From assembly GCF_900086585.1 (NCBI RefSeq), contig NZ_FLKM01000008.1:1116001-1180000 (forward strand): a DNA stretch of 64,000 bases, in the 5' to 3' direction. This stretch comes from Emergencia timonensis (GTDB taxonomy: Bacteria; Bacillota; Clostridia; Peptostreptococcales; Anaerovoracaceae). Shown here in pieces: positions 42,222 through 50,613 of this stretch. The notes beneath the pieces were generated by a model. That model was not told the DNA's origin and did no database searches. It was given only the letters and a program-made list of their open reading frames with translations. The position numbers and the translations under genes are program-made. Position 1 is the first letter of the stretch, and each line of letters starts with the position of its first letter.

Positions 42222-43097
42222 TCAGATGTTGATTTCACCCTCGGCAAGAATTACAGCGCTGCCGCCTACTTTAATCAGGCAGTCAGTTCCTTCGGCATTG
42301 ATTTCCGTCAAGATGACGGATGGACGATTCATTTTTTCTCCCTGAATGATCTTGCAGTGATCTTTTGCTTGCACGATTTTGTTGAGATAGAAGTAATAGG
42401 TCAGGGCGCCGTTGGAGGTTCCTGTTGCCGCTTCTTCATCGATATCGTACAGCGGCGCAAAATTTCTCGCGTGAGCGGTTATGTCGTCTTCTGCGTCCAG
42501 AGTAAAGGCGTGTACGCCAGTTACCTCATAACGGGCGGAGAGCGCCGACAGCGCTTTCATATCAGGTTCCATGGCGTTTAGGTCTCTTTGTGAGGCCAGA
42601 GGCATCATGATGTCAGGAAGTCCGGTAGAAATCAATTTTGGCAGAAGCTTGATCTTTGCTGGATCGTAAACCGAGCCCATGACTTCGTAGAGCTCTTTGA
42701 TAGCGGCTTCATCTTCTATTGCTGCTATTTCCACTGGAGAAGCCATATCCATCATGACGAATCCGTCTTTGATATCGATGCAAAGATCCCCGGCAAGGGT
42801 GTGGTTGATGCAGCGGCAGTTATCGCTGACGATTCCCAGATGCATTAAAGCACAAAAGGAACCGATGGTCGCATGGCCGCAGAGATCGACTTCCGCAGCA
42901 GGCGTAAAATATCTGATTTTAAATTCGTTATCAGCCAGTTTTTTGATGAAAGCAGTTTCTGAATAACGAAGTTCGGCAGCAGTTTTTACCATGGTCTCAT
43001 CAGATGGAAAATCGGCATTTTCTGGCAGAATGACCACCCCGGCAGGATTTCCACCAAAAGTGGTTTCTGTAAATGCGTCGACTATTAAAAATTTCAT
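42222..43097 (-). CDS. PhzF-family isomerase
   Basis: 291-residue member of the PhzF / diaminopimelate-epimerase-fold family. It has the N-terminal FLIVDAFTETTFGGNPAGVV, the catalytic-glutamate context RYSETAFI (near residue 47), LCGHATIGS and the C-terminal TGTSNGALTYYFYL. Characterised relatives are trans-2,3-dihydro-3-hydroxyanthranilate isomerases; most bacterial members have no known substrate. The ATG at 43097 lies 9 bases from AGGAGG on the minus strand. Single gene. Confidence 0.85.
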   Translation of the reverse strand: MKFLIVDAFTETTFGGNPAGVVILPENADFPSDETMVKTAAELRYSETAFIKKLADNEFKIRYFTPAAEVDLCGHATIGSFCALMHLGIVSDNCRCINHTLAGDLCIDIKDGFVMMDMASPVEIAAIEDEAAIKELYEVMGSVYDPAKIKLLPKLISTGLPDIMMPLASQRDLNAMEPDMKALSALSARYEVTGVHAFTLDAEDDITAHARNFAPLYDIDEEAATGTSNGALTYYFYLNKIVQAKDHCKIIQGEKMNRPSVILTEINAEGTDCLIKVGGSAVILAEGEINI

Positions 43098-43270
43098 ATG
43101 ACTCATCCTCCTCATTTTGCTCTATAATGATACAATAAACTTCAATAGCTATAGTATATTGTAAAACCTTTTTTTTAGCAAGAAATATAAATAAATTGCA
43201 TATAATAGTGTGTGATAAACAATAAATTAATTAAAAGTTTGTTTTATAAATACAATATAACCCTGCGGCG
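43098..43270. other. AT-rich intergenic leader
   Basis: Very AT-rich spacer between PhzF and the first transglycosylase gene. No coding region or known RNA was found; it may hold the minus-strand PhzF promoter (TATACTATAGC around 43146-43156 read in reverse). Confidence 0.4.
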
Positions 43271-43331
43271 TGTGAAAGAAATGTGAAAACTATAGTGTTC
43301 GGGTGTATTCGACAATTTGAATGCTTATAAT
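43271..43331 (+). promoter_or_regulatory. WalR-like direct repeat and -10 box, transglycosylase gene 1
   Basis: TGTGAAA at 43271 and TGTGAAAA at 43282, an 11-bp direct repeat like the WalR/PhoB-type box (TGTWAH-N5-TGTWAH, with G at the fourth place). TATAAT lies at 43326-43331, 55 bp from the first repeat, and no -35 consensus is present. The paralogous gene downstream has the same box at the same distance. Confidence 0.65.
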
Positions 43332-43390
43332 AGTAGAGTCGCTTAAATCGAGTGACAAATTTAAAACAGAAAAAGAGGAGAAACAAAAAT

Positions 43391-44101
43391 ATGGCAAAGA
43401 AGCTATTTGTTGTGTGGCTCTTAATTACCATGGTAATTTTCTCATCGATTTCTATTTATGCTACAGAACAAACACAAGGAGATTTTTTTATTCCAAAGAC
43501 CCCGTTGACAAAAGTCAATGAGGAAGACGCGAAAAGCGCAAATGAGGAAGAAGAAAGCCGCACAAAGGCAGAACCGGAAAAACTGGAAACTGCCATGGCA
43601 GTAAAAGCTACTGCCGTCAGAAGTAAATTAGAAGACAAAGAATATTTAGAAGGCCTGTCCTCGTATATCCGACATGTGAACCGCAATGTCAGTAAACAGG
43701 AATCGATGGATATGGCAAAGAATTTTGTAAAATATGCTGAAAAATATGAAGTTGATGAGAAGATTGTCATGGCAATCGCTCAGAACGAAAGCTGTTATTA
43801 CAGCGATGCAGTCAGCTGTGAGGACTTTAAAGGTCTGATGCAGACTGGAGACGGACTGGCAAGAAATGCGGGATATGATCCGCAGGAATTGTTTAATCCG
43901 GCTGTGAGCATCAAGGTTGGTGCGAGGTATATCAGCATGAAGCTGGATGAGTTTGGAGACGTAAGTCTCGCACTTACCGCATACAATCAAGGTTCAGGTT
44001 CCGTGCATTCAGGAAACTATTCTACCGGTTACGCAGAGCTTGCTATGGCAAGGACTGCCGCTATGGAGGATTATCTGGAAGATAACGGATATATTGAATA
44101 A
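43391..44101 (+). CDS. Secreted lytic-transglycosylase-like protein 1
   Basis: 236-residue exported protein with a C-terminal SLT (lysozyme-like) domain that would cleave peptidoglycan glycan strands. Signal peptide MAKKLFVVWLL...IYA, an acidic linker (~25-75), then the catalytic glutamate in MAIAQNESCYY (near residue 128), FKGLMQTGDGLA and the AYNQGSG motif, all as in family 1 transglycosylases. ATG 43391 follows AGAGGAG with a 10-base spacer. A paralog lies 320 bases downstream. Confidence 0.85.
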   Translation: MAKKLFVVWLLITMVIFSSISIYATEQTQGDFFIPKTPLTKVNEEDAKSANEEEESRTKAEPEKLETAMAVKATAVRSKLEDKEYLEGLSSYIRHVNRNVSKQESMDMAKNFVKYAEKYEVDEKIVMAIAQNESCYYSDAVSCEDFKGLMQTGDGLARNAGYDPQELFNPAVSIKVGARYISMKLDEFGDVSLALTAYNQGSGSVHSGNYSTGYAELAMARTAAMEDYLEDNGYIE

Positions 44102-44135
44102 AAAATCATTAGACTAATTTGAGAGCATTTAATAG

Positions 44136-44181
44136 AAAGCAGTAAGCGGCCGGGAGATTCCCGGTCGCTTACTGCTTTTTG
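44136..44181 (+). terminator. Intrinsic terminator after transglycosylase gene 1
   Basis: AAGCAGTAAGCG pairs with CGCTTACTGCTT, with an inner CGGG/CCCG stem; TTTTT follows at 44176-44180. Confidence 0.93.
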
Positions 44182-44184
44182 TAA

Positions 44185-44205
44185 TTCTTAAGAAATCTTA
44201 AGAAT
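44185..44205. repeat. Tandem TTCTTAAGAA palindromes
   Basis: TTCTTAAGAA (44185-44194) and ATCTTAAGAA (44195-44204) abut and together form a 22-bp inverted repeat (ATTCTTAAGA / TCTTAAGAAT). A third copy lies at 44320-44329, just upstream of the -10 box of transglycosylase gene 2. The spacing suggests a regulator's operator; none occurs before gene 1. Confidence 0.5.
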
Positions 44206-44292
44206 TTGGAAGTGAAATTGTATTCATTTGGTTTTGTTAACCAAATAATGAGAAAAAAATATGTTGATGGACATTAAAGAAGTGGAACGCTC

Positions 44293-44353
44293 TGTGAAAA
44301 GCCTGTGAAAAATAAGAATTTCTTAAGAAAAAGACTTGCACATTGTTTATAAT
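44293..44353 (+). promoter_or_regulatory. WalR-like direct repeat and -10 box, transglycosylase gene 2
   Basis: TGTGAAAA at 44293 and TGTGAAAA at 44304 repeat with an 11-bp period; TATAAT at 44348-44353 is again 55 bp from the first repeat, as at gene 1. The flanking sequences differ, so the shared box and spacing look selected. Confidence 0.65.
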
Positions 44354-44423
44354 AAATAAAGCGACAGGGAAGAAATACCTGCTGCACAATAAAAATAAGA
44401 GAGAAAAAGAGGAGAAGAAAGAA

Positions 44424-45071
44424 ATGGCGAAAAAGCTAGTCACAGCGCTTTTAACAATTACCATCATCGCTTGCTCATCAATTTCCATTTATGCTACAGA
44501 CACAAATATTACTGATACTACAGAAGCTAAAGCTACAGCGACGACAGAGGATTCAGAACAGACAGCGAATACTACAGTCAAAGTTCAGAGCATGTCTACA
44601 AAAACAAATTCAAAGTATAAAAAGGGATTGGCTGCTTATATTAGAAAAATTAATTCTAACGTAAGTAAAACGAAATCATTGAATATGGCAGGTTATTTTA
44701 TTTCAAAAGCAAAGAAGTATAACTTAGACGCAAAAGTATTAATGGCAATTGCGCAGAATGAAAGTACATTCTATACCAATGCAAAAAGTCCCTATGGATA
44801 CAAGGGACTGATGCAGACCAGCGACGCATTGGCGAGGCAGTACGGTTACAAGCCTTCAAGTCTTTATAAAGCGCAGGTAAGTATTGAAGTGGGAGCCAGA
44901 TATCTGAGAGCGATGAAGAACGAGTTCAATACTTATACCAAAGCACTATCTGCGTATGCATATGGATCAGGGTCGGTAAAATCAGGAAACTACTCTACGA
45001 AGATTGCAAAGAAATTGCTGAATACCAGGGTGCAGATCAGAAGGTATCTTGAGAGGAATAATTATATTTAA
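44424..45071 (+). CDS. Secreted lytic-transglycosylase-like protein 2
   Basis: 215-residue paralog of the protein at 43391-44101 with a matching signal peptide (MAKKLVTALL...SSISIYAT), a Thr/Ala-rich linker and an SLT domain. The catalytic glutamate context MAIAQNESTFY and YKGLMQTSDALA are intact. The AYN motif is changed to AYAYGSGSV, losing the conserved Asn. The first protein is acidic, while this one is strongly basic (many Lys), so the pair may act at different wall sites. ATG 44424 follows AGAGGAG. Confidence 0.83.
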   Translation: MAKKLVTALLTITIIACSSISIYATDTNITDTTEAKATATTEDSEQTANTTVKVQSMSTKTNSKYKKGLAAYIRKINSNVSKTKSLNMAGYFISKAKKYNLDAKVLMAIAQNESTFYTNAKSPYGYKGLMQTSDALARQYGYKPSSLYKAQVSIEVGARYLRAMKNEFNTYTKALSAYAYGSGSVKSGNYSTKIAKKLLNTRVQIRRYLERNNYI

Positions 45072-45112
45072 CCAAGGCTTATATTTACGGCAATAGCATG
45101 TAAATAGAATTT

Positions 45113-45158
45113 AAAAAGACGCCGGGGAAGGCAGGTTTGCTTTCCCCAGGCGTCTTTT
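45113..45158. terminator. Bidirectional terminator, transglycosylase 2 / GntR 1
   Basis: AAAGACGCC pairs with GGCGTCTTT around an inner GGGGAA/TTCCCC stem, with A and T runs on the two sides; the two genes converge here. Confidence 0.9.
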
Positions 45159-45170
45159 ATTGTCCTTTAT

Positions 45171-45800
45171 TTAATCGACATGTTTATCGAAATGCTGAAT
45201 CAGCAGTTTCTGAACTTGCTCGTGCTCGCCGGCTTTGACAGCGTCGAGGATCTGTATGTGTTCTTTGATATTGTCCTCTCGATTGAGGGCCGCCTTCTGA
45301 TAGTTGTACCGCGCCAGGAGAAAGAGCAGGGTGTACTGCTCTTCAAAGGCTCTGGACAGCTTTTCATTGCCGATGACGTCGACAAAGCATCGGTCAAAAG
45401 CGAGAGCTGCATGAATGGAGGCGGCAATGTCTTTATTCAGGCTCTTCTGCTGTTTCTCCAATGCCTTCTCCAGCATGATGCGCAGCTTGCTGGTGCTGTT
45501 CTTAACTACGCAAAGCTGGTAGGAGCCGGAGATGAGCACGAGGAATATTTGATTCATCTCATTGTTGAGACTCTCTGTCATCTCGATGACCTTCACGCGG
45601 GAGTTAAGGGAAGAAGTCACCAGACCCTCCATTTCCAGCAGGGAAAGCGCCTCTCTCACAGGAGTATTGCTGACCCCCAGCTCTTTGCAGAGGGGCAGGA
45701 TTCTGATCTGATCTCCCCAATCATATTCTTGCGAAAGTATTTTCTGCTTGATAATTTCATAGACCTGCATTCGCATACTGACTTTGTTCAACTGTAACAT
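45171..45800 (-). CDS. GntR-family (FCD) regulator 1
   Basis: 209-residue regulator with winged helix (QIRILPLCKELGVSNTPVREALSLLEMEGLV, residues ~29-60) and an FCD-type helical C-terminus. ATG 45800 follows AAAGGAGAATAAAGAC; the open frame upstream is not translated from a good site. It is divergent from NSS symporter 1 and very similar to the regulator at 50659-51294. TGTGCACA (45827-45834) in its own leader and the ATGCAT dyads before the symporter are probable binding sites. Confidence 0.9.
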   Translation of the reverse strand: MLQLNKVSMRMQVYEIIKQKILSQEYDWGDQIRILPLCKELGVSNTPVREALSLLEMEGLVTSSLNSRVKVIEMTESLNNEMNQIFLVLISGSYQLCVVKNSTSKLRIMLEKALEKQQKSLNKDIAASIHAALAFDRCFVDVIGNEKLSRAFEEQYTLLFLLARYNYQKAALNREDNIKEHIQILDAVKAGEHEQVQKLLIQHFDKHVD

Positions 45801-45826
45801 GTCTTTATTCTCCTTTAGGTAGATAG

Positions 45827-45834
45827 TGTGCACA
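45827..45834. promoter_or_regulatory. TGTGCACA dyad in the GntR 1 leader
   Basis: A perfect 8-bp palindrome 26 bases upstream of the regulator's start codon; a plausible autoregulatory site. Confidence 0.45.
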
Positions 45835-45887
45835 GTACATATTCTAATACAATTTGAAAGAAATGTCAAATAATTGTGAAAACTGTC

Positions 45888-45960
45888 TTGACAAATTCTG
45901 AACCGGGTGTAAAATGATAATAATAGTTTTAAAGTATGCATACTATTGTGGGCATACTTT
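45888..45960 (+). promoter_or_regulatory. NSS symporter 1 promoter with operator
   Basis: TTGACA (45888-45893), 16 bp, TAAAAT (45910-45915). Downstream lies a 9-bp inverted repeat AAAGTATGC / GCATACTTT (45931-45939, 45952-45960) whose left half is also the palindrome AGTATGCATACT. The same promoter form and ATGCAT dyads precede the dehydrogenase gene. Confidence 0.72.
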
Positions 45961-45987
45961 ATGCCAGCAAAATAGGAGGATGTTATC

Positions 45988-47298
45988 ATGTCTGAGAAAA
46001 AACAAAATGAGGGGTTCAGCTCGCTCTTTGGTTTCCTGCTTACGGTCATCGGTTTCGCTGTAGGCGTAGGAAGTCTTTGGCGCTTCCCTTATGTCTGCGG
46101 AACGAATGGCGGCGCACTATTTATCATTACATATGTGCTGGTCATTGTTCTGGTCGGCATTCCTTTGCTGACGGCAGAAATCTCAATGGGATATGTGTCG
46201 CAGAAGACAGCCATCGGCGCATATCAGACACTAAAACCCGGCAGCAAGTGGTATGCTGCCAGCTACCTGCACATTATCGTAGCGCTCTTAATCTTCTGCT
46301 ACACAGTACCGATTTACGTCTGGGTTCTGGCTTACATCTGGAGAACCGCGGTCGGCTTCTTTGTGGGGTTAGATGCAGACGGCATTGCCCAGTCTTTTGA
46401 GGCTCTGTCCGGCGACCCCAAAACCATGTTTTTATTTGCAATTATCAACTGGGCGCTTATCGCTATTATCGTCAGCGGAGGAGTGCAGAAGGGCGTGGAA
46501 AAGGTTAACAAATTTCTGCTGCCGGCCTTGGCTGTTATCATGGTTGTCTGTATCGTCATCGGCCTCAATGTGGAAGGGTCGTCAAAGGGGCTGGCCTACA
46601 TGTTCAAACCAGACCTTTCTTCTTTCTCTTTTGATGCGGTAACAGCGGCCACCGGTCAGGCATTCTTTGCATTAGGTCTGGCGATGCTGGGTTCTATGAT
46701 CTTTGGAAGCTACATCAAAGATAAGAAGGCCAATATTCTGAAGCAGGCCACCATTGTCAGCGGTTCTATCGTGGCGGCCGGTCTTGCTGCAGGCATGATG
46801 ATTTTTCCAATGGTATTTGCATTTGGTCTGGAGCCAGGCGCAGGCACGGGCCTGACCATGATTACGCTGCCAAATGTATTCAACTATATCACAGGCGGTA
46901 AAGTCATCGGCACTCTGTTTTACGTAGGTTTTTACTTCGCAGCTCTGTCGTCGGCCATTGGTCTGGCCGAGGCAATTTCAGCCGTGTTCATGGACTTGTT
47001 CCATATCAGCCGGAAAAAGGCTGTCGCTCTTGTCATGGCTTTTTCTGTAGTCATTGGCAGCTGCTCTATTCTGATTCCAGGTTTCTTGGATGTGGTGGAC
47101 GGTATTACAAGCAATTATCTGCTGGTCATCAGCGGGCTTTTGATTGATATCTTCGTAGCGTGGATTTGGGGAGCAGATAATTTCCTCGATGCGATCCATA
47201 TTAAAAACAAAGCGATGCGGATCTGGCTCAAGGTTTCTGTAAAGTATCTCTGTCCACTGGCAATCGTGATTATTCTGGTGGGGAATTTCCTGCAATGA
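45988..47298 (+). CDS. NSS-family sodium:amino-acid symporter 1
   Basis: 436-residue, about 11-segment member of the neurotransmitter:sodium symporter family (bacterial LeuT/MhsT-like), importing an amino acid with Na+. The N-terminal FGFLLTVIGFAVGVGSLWRFPYV is the unwound TM1 sodium/substrate site; SGGVQKGVEKVNKFLLP marks TM5. Same length as, and nearly identical to, the symporter at 49278-50588. Preceded by AGGAGG. Substrate unknown, perhaps that of the adjacent dehydrogenase. Confidence 0.9.
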   Translation: MSEKKQNEGFSSLFGFLLTVIGFAVGVGSLWRFPYVCGTNGGALFIITYVLVIVLVGIPLLTAEISMGYVSQKTAIGAYQTLKPGSKWYAASYLHIIVALLIFCYTVPIYVWVLAYIWRTAVGFFVGLDADGIAQSFEALSGDPKTMFLFAIINWALIAIIVSGGVQKGVEKVNKFLLPALAVIMVVCIVIGLNVEGSSKGLAYMFKPDLSSFSFDAVTAATGQAFFALGLAMLGSMIFGSYIKDKKANILKQATIVSGSIVAAGLAAGMMIFPMVFAFGLEPGAGTGLTMITLPNVFNYITGGKVIGTLFYVGFYFAALSSAIGLAEAISAVFMDLFHISRKKAVALVMAFSVVIGSCSILIPGFLDVVDGITSNYLLVISGLLIDIFVAWIWGADNFLDAIHIKNKAMRIWLKVSVKYLCPLAIVIILVGNFLQ

Positions 47299-47319
47299 AA
47301 ATTTCATTATAAGTCTTTT

Positions 47320-47373
47320 AAAAAGGCCGCAATGCTGTTGATTGTCGAATCAGCAGCATTGCGGCCTTTTTTA
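47320..47373 (+). terminator. Intrinsic terminator after symporter 1
   Basis: An 18-bp stem (AAAAAGGCCGCAATGCTG with CAGCATTGCGGCCTTTTT) ends in a run of six T. Confidence 0.95.
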
Positions 47374-47401
47374 TGGGTTTATAGACTCTGCCTGTTTGCG
47401 A

Positions 47402-47807
47402 GTTACGCATTTTAGGCGTGTTATCAGTCTGCTGGATAACATTTTGCGGATTTTGTTGGAATCTGCGTAACCTCCTGGCATGTCGAGCTCGCCAGTTACG
47501 CAGCGGGAAGAGGTTCGGGGTCTGTTTCTTAACTTTTTGCAGTTTTTAACTGAATCTGCGTAACTGTGGAGTGATATCTGCTGTCAAGTTACGCATATTA
47601 GGCGAGTTATCAGTCTACTGGATAACATTTTGCTGATTTTGACCAAATCTGCGTAACCTTCTGGAATGTCGAGCTTGCCAGTTACGCAGCGAGAAGAGGT
47701 TCGGGGTCTGTTTCTTAACTTTTTGCAGTATTTAACTGAATCTGCGTAACGGCCCCGGTACGTCTAGCTGTCGTGTTACGCAAAATGGGGAGTACGCCTG
47801 ACGTAAC
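47402..47807. repeat. Array of 70-nt GTTACGCA/GCGTAAC-bounded repeat units (locus 1)
   Basis: Four units of exactly 70 bases (47402-47471, 47495-47564, 47588-47657, 47681-47750), each starting GTTACGCA and ending TCTGCGTAAC, are separated by 23-base spacers, giving a 93-base period. A fifth short unit (47775-47807) follows after 24 bases. Units 1/3 and 2/4 are near copies, so a ~186-base pair was duplicated. Units 1 and 3 hold an inner GTTATC/GATAAC dyad. No coding frame is evident. A related, oppositely oriented array lies at 54020-54264. Confidence 0.9.
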
Positions 47808-47838
47808 GATAATTTCTAAGAATTTTGAAAATTTCCCC

Positions 47839-47901
47839 TTGACAAAACATTTTAGAGGAGTAAAATGAAACTACAAAATATGCATAGTGCACGATGCATA
47901 T
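47839..47901 (+). promoter_or_regulatory. Dehydrogenase operon promoter with ATGCAT operator
   Basis: TTGACA (47839-47844), 16 bp, TAAAAT (47861-47866), then TATGCATA (47879-47886) and ATGCATAT (47894-47901) flanking GTGCAC. The arrangement mirrors the symporter 1 promoter, so the same GntR regulator or regulators probably act on both. Confidence 0.72.
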
Positions 47902-47931
47902 ATCCATGAGAACAAACTGAGGAGGAATATG

Positions 47932-49263
47932 ATGAAAAGTTTATGCACGCCGATGAAGGCGGAGGACCTTACCACATTAAAGATCAGATATGACTGGAAA
48001 AAGGATCAGTTCTGGATGGAAGCCATGAAGCAGTGGGAGCAGGATCTGGATTTCAGTAAGTACAACAAAGAATTCTACGTGGAAAGCATTTTGACAGAAG
48101 ACGTCGTTTACCTCAACACAAAGCAGGTGAGAGCACTGTACAAGAAATACGACCTGGAGGATTACCTGGATGAAATTCTCGACTTGATCAGACAGGGCAG
48201 ACACTTTGGAATCGAGTGCTATTATAACGACAAATATAACATCCGGTTCATGTGCCACCAGCACAGCCGCAAGCTGGGTGTCAACAACCGGCTGCATGCC
48301 ACTTTGGCAGGCGGAATCAGACGTCACGATGTAAACGAAGACGAAAAAGAAGTCATCATCGACGGATTGAATCTGGGAAGAGGCATGAGTTTCAAGAACG
48401 TGGCCGGCAACCTGGCTTTCGGCGGCTGCAAGACGACGGTGCAGATGGAGGAACTGGATCTTTCAAATCTGGAAATCATGGGATTCCTCGGCTTTGCCAT
48501 CGATAACTGCAGAACCATGACCGGTCCGGATATGAACTTCCCAACGGAGATGGCTGACGTAGAAAATGCCAATTTCTCTATGAATTACACCAGCGGACCA
48601 AACTCTCCTTTGGGCGAAACGGGAAAACCGACAGCTTATGGGGTCTACGTGACCATGAAGCAGGCCGTCAGATTCAAGGAAGGAACCGACAGCCTGGACG
48701 GAAAGACCATCACGTTGATCGGTCTCGGCGCCGTGGGCTGGTATTTGGGAGAATATCTGCTGCAGGAAAACGTCAAGCTTTACATAGCGGACTTGAATCA
48801 GGAAACTGCACAGAAATTTATAGACGAAAATCCTGGCAAAGACATAGAAATCGTATCCCTGGATGAGGCTTTATATATGGATGTGGATATTGTCAGCCCT
48901 TGCGCCATCGGCGGGATCCTCTACGATGACAACATTCCAAAGCTGAGATGTAAGATGATCTGGGGATCGGCCAACAACCAGCTGCGCGCCTCCAGCCAGG
49001 AAGAAGAGATTCGCATCGCCAAGCTGCTGGCTGAGCGAGACATCCTCTTCCAGACAGAGTGGTGGCACAACACCGCTGGCGTCATCTGCGGAGCGCAGGA
49101 ATACATGGAAGGCGAGAATGCAAGCTATGAAAAACTGACCAAGGTCATCGATGCAACCATGCCAAAGCAGACCTGGGATAACCTGACCAAGGCCGAGGCT
49201 TTAGGAATTACGCCGTGCGAGAACGTTTACAGGACTTGCCAGGACGTGATATACGGTAGATAA
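47932..49263 (+). CDS. Glu/Leu/Phe/Val dehydrogenase family enzyme
   Basis: 443-residue NAD(P)-dependent amino-acid dehydrogenase, reversibly deaminating an amino acid to its 2-oxo acid. The substrate domain has LAFGGCKTTVQM with the lysine of the family's GGxK motif and NCRTMTGPDMNFPTEMADV. The Rossmann domain has TITLIGLGAVGWYLGEYL (GxGxxG-like) and VSPCAIGGILYDDNI. The protein is longer than leucine dehydrogenases and its substrate is not clear. Start: of the tandem ATGs, 47932 is 6 bases from GAGGAGG. It precedes symporter 2 by 14 bases, so import and deamination of one amino acid is the likely joint role. Confidence 0.85.
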   Translation: MKSLCTPMKAEDLTTLKIRYDWKKDQFWMEAMKQWEQDLDFSKYNKEFYVESILTEDVVYLNTKQVRALYKKYDLEDYLDEILDLIRQGRHFGIECYYNDKYNIRFMCHQHSRKLGVNNRLHATLAGGIRRHDVNEDEKEVIIDGLNLGRGMSFKNVAGNLAFGGCKTTVQMEELDLSNLEIMGFLGFAIDNCRTMTGPDMNFPTEMADVENANFSMNYTSGPNSPLGETGKPTAYGVYVTMKQAVRFKEGTDSLDGKTITLIGLGAVGWYLGEYLLQENVKLYIADLNQETAQKFIDENPGKDIEIVSLDEALYMDVDIVSPCAIGGILYDDNIPKLRCKMIWGSANNQLRASSQEEEIRIAKLLAERDILFQTEWWHNTAGVICGAQEYMEGENASYEKLTKVIDATMPKQTWDNLTKAEALGITPCENVYRTCQDVIYGR

Positions 49264-49277
49264 CCGGGGGAGAGGAC

Positions 49278-50588
49278 ATGATTCTTGAGAAAAAACAAAA
49301 CGAAGGATTCAGCTCGATTCTGGGCTTTCTCCTTACAACCATCGGGTTTGCAGTAGGCGTAGGGAGCCTCTGGCGTTTTCCATATGTGTGCGGAACCAAC
49401 GGCGGCGCGCTGTTTATCATCACCTACGTGCTGGTCATCGTGCTGATCGGAATTCCCCTTTTGACAGCGGAGATTTCCATGGGTTACGTAACGCAGAAAA
49501 CCGCAGTCGGCGCTTACCAGACTCTGAGGCCGGGAACAAAATGGTACGCTTCCAGCTATCTCCATATTCTGGTGGCACTGCTGGTCTTCTGCTATACCGT
49601 TCCTATCTATGTATGGGTTCTGGCCTATATTTGGAGGACAGCGACGGGCTTCTTCTCAGGTATGGATGCTGCGGGCATCGCAGACTCTTTTGCGGCACTG
49701 ACCAGCGATCCCAAAACCATGTTTCTCTTTGCCGTCGTCAACTGGGTGATCATCGCTGTCATCATCAGCGGCGGCGTGCAGAAGGGCGTGGAGAAGGTGA
49801 ATAAGTTCCTGCTGCCGGCATTGGCTGTCATCATGGTGGTATGCATCGTGATCGGCCTCAACGTGGAAGGGGCGTCAAAAGGGCTGGCATACATGTTCAA
49901 GCCGGATATAAGCACATTTTCTTTTGACGCAGTAACCTCTGCAGTGGGGCAGGCATTCTTTGCCATCGGCATCGGCATGTTGGCCTCCATGATCTTTGGC
50001 AGCTATATCAAAAATAAGAAGGAAAATATATTGAAGCAGGCTGCAATCGTCAGCACTTCCATCGTAGCAGCCGGAATCGCCGCCGGACTGATGATCTTCC
50101 CGATGGTATTTGCTTTCGGTTTAGAACCAGGGGCAGGCGTCGGCCTGACCATGATCACTTTGCCAAATGTCTTCAATTATATTTCTGGCGGGAGAATCAT
50201 CGGTACTTTGTTTTATGTAGGCTTCTACTTTGCCGCACTGTCTTCTGCCATCGGCATCGGTGAAGCCATCGTAGCAGTGGTCATGGATGGCTTTCATATA
50301 AATAGGAAAAAAGCTGTCGCCATCGTCATGGCGTTCGCCGTGGTTATCGGCAGCTGCTCCATTCTGATTCCAGGCTTCCTGGACACCGTGGACGTCATCA
50401 CCAGCAATTATCTGCTGGTCGTCAGCGGGCTGCTGATTTCTATCTTTGTAGGGTGGATTTGGGGAATTGACAACTTCCTCGATTCTATCAACGTACAAAA
50501 TAAAGTCCAGCGCACCTGGCTGAGGATTTCAGTCAAATATCTGTGTCCAGTGGCAATCCTGATCATTTTCATAGGTAATTTCCTATAA
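49278..50588 (+). CDS. NSS-family sodium:amino-acid symporter 2
   Basis: 436-residue paralog of symporter 1, with the same TM1 (IGFAVGVGSLWRFPYV) and nearly the same sequence throughout; differences are mostly conservative. It is cotranscribed with the dehydrogenase, 14 bases downstream, behind GGGGGAGAGGAC. A recent duplication of a symporter-GntR unit around the dehydrogenase explains the region. Substrate is probably the amino acid used by the dehydrogenase. Confidence 0.9.
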   Translation: MILEKKQNEGFSSILGFLLTTIGFAVGVGSLWRFPYVCGTNGGALFIITYVLVIVLIGIPLLTAEISMGYVTQKTAVGAYQTLRPGTKWYASSYLHILVALLVFCYTVPIYVWVLAYIWRTATGFFSGMDAAGIADSFAALTSDPKTMFLFAVVNWVIIAVIISGGVQKGVEKVNKFLLPALAVIMVVCIVIGLNVEGASKGLAYMFKPDISTFSFDAVTSAVGQAFFAIGIGMLASMIFGSYIKNKKENILKQAAIVSTSIVAAGIAAGLMIFPMVFAFGLEPGAGVGLTMITLPNVFNYISGGRIIGTLFYVGFYFAALSSAIGIGEAIVAVVMDGFHINRKKAVAIVMAFAVVIGSCSILIPGFLDTVDVITSNYLLVVSGLLISIFVGWIWGIDNFLDSINVQNKVQRTWLRISVKYLCPVAILIIFIGNFL

Positions 50589-50613
50589 TATTTGCTTTAA
50601 AGCGCAAGAAACC

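Noticed and set aside
47402..47807. CRISPR array or integron attC array as explanation of the 70-nt units
   Set aside because: The repeated parts are the short ends and half-units, not uniform 25-40-base repeats with unique spacers, and no cas genes are nearby. The end motif GTTACGC does not fit the attC core GTTRRRY.
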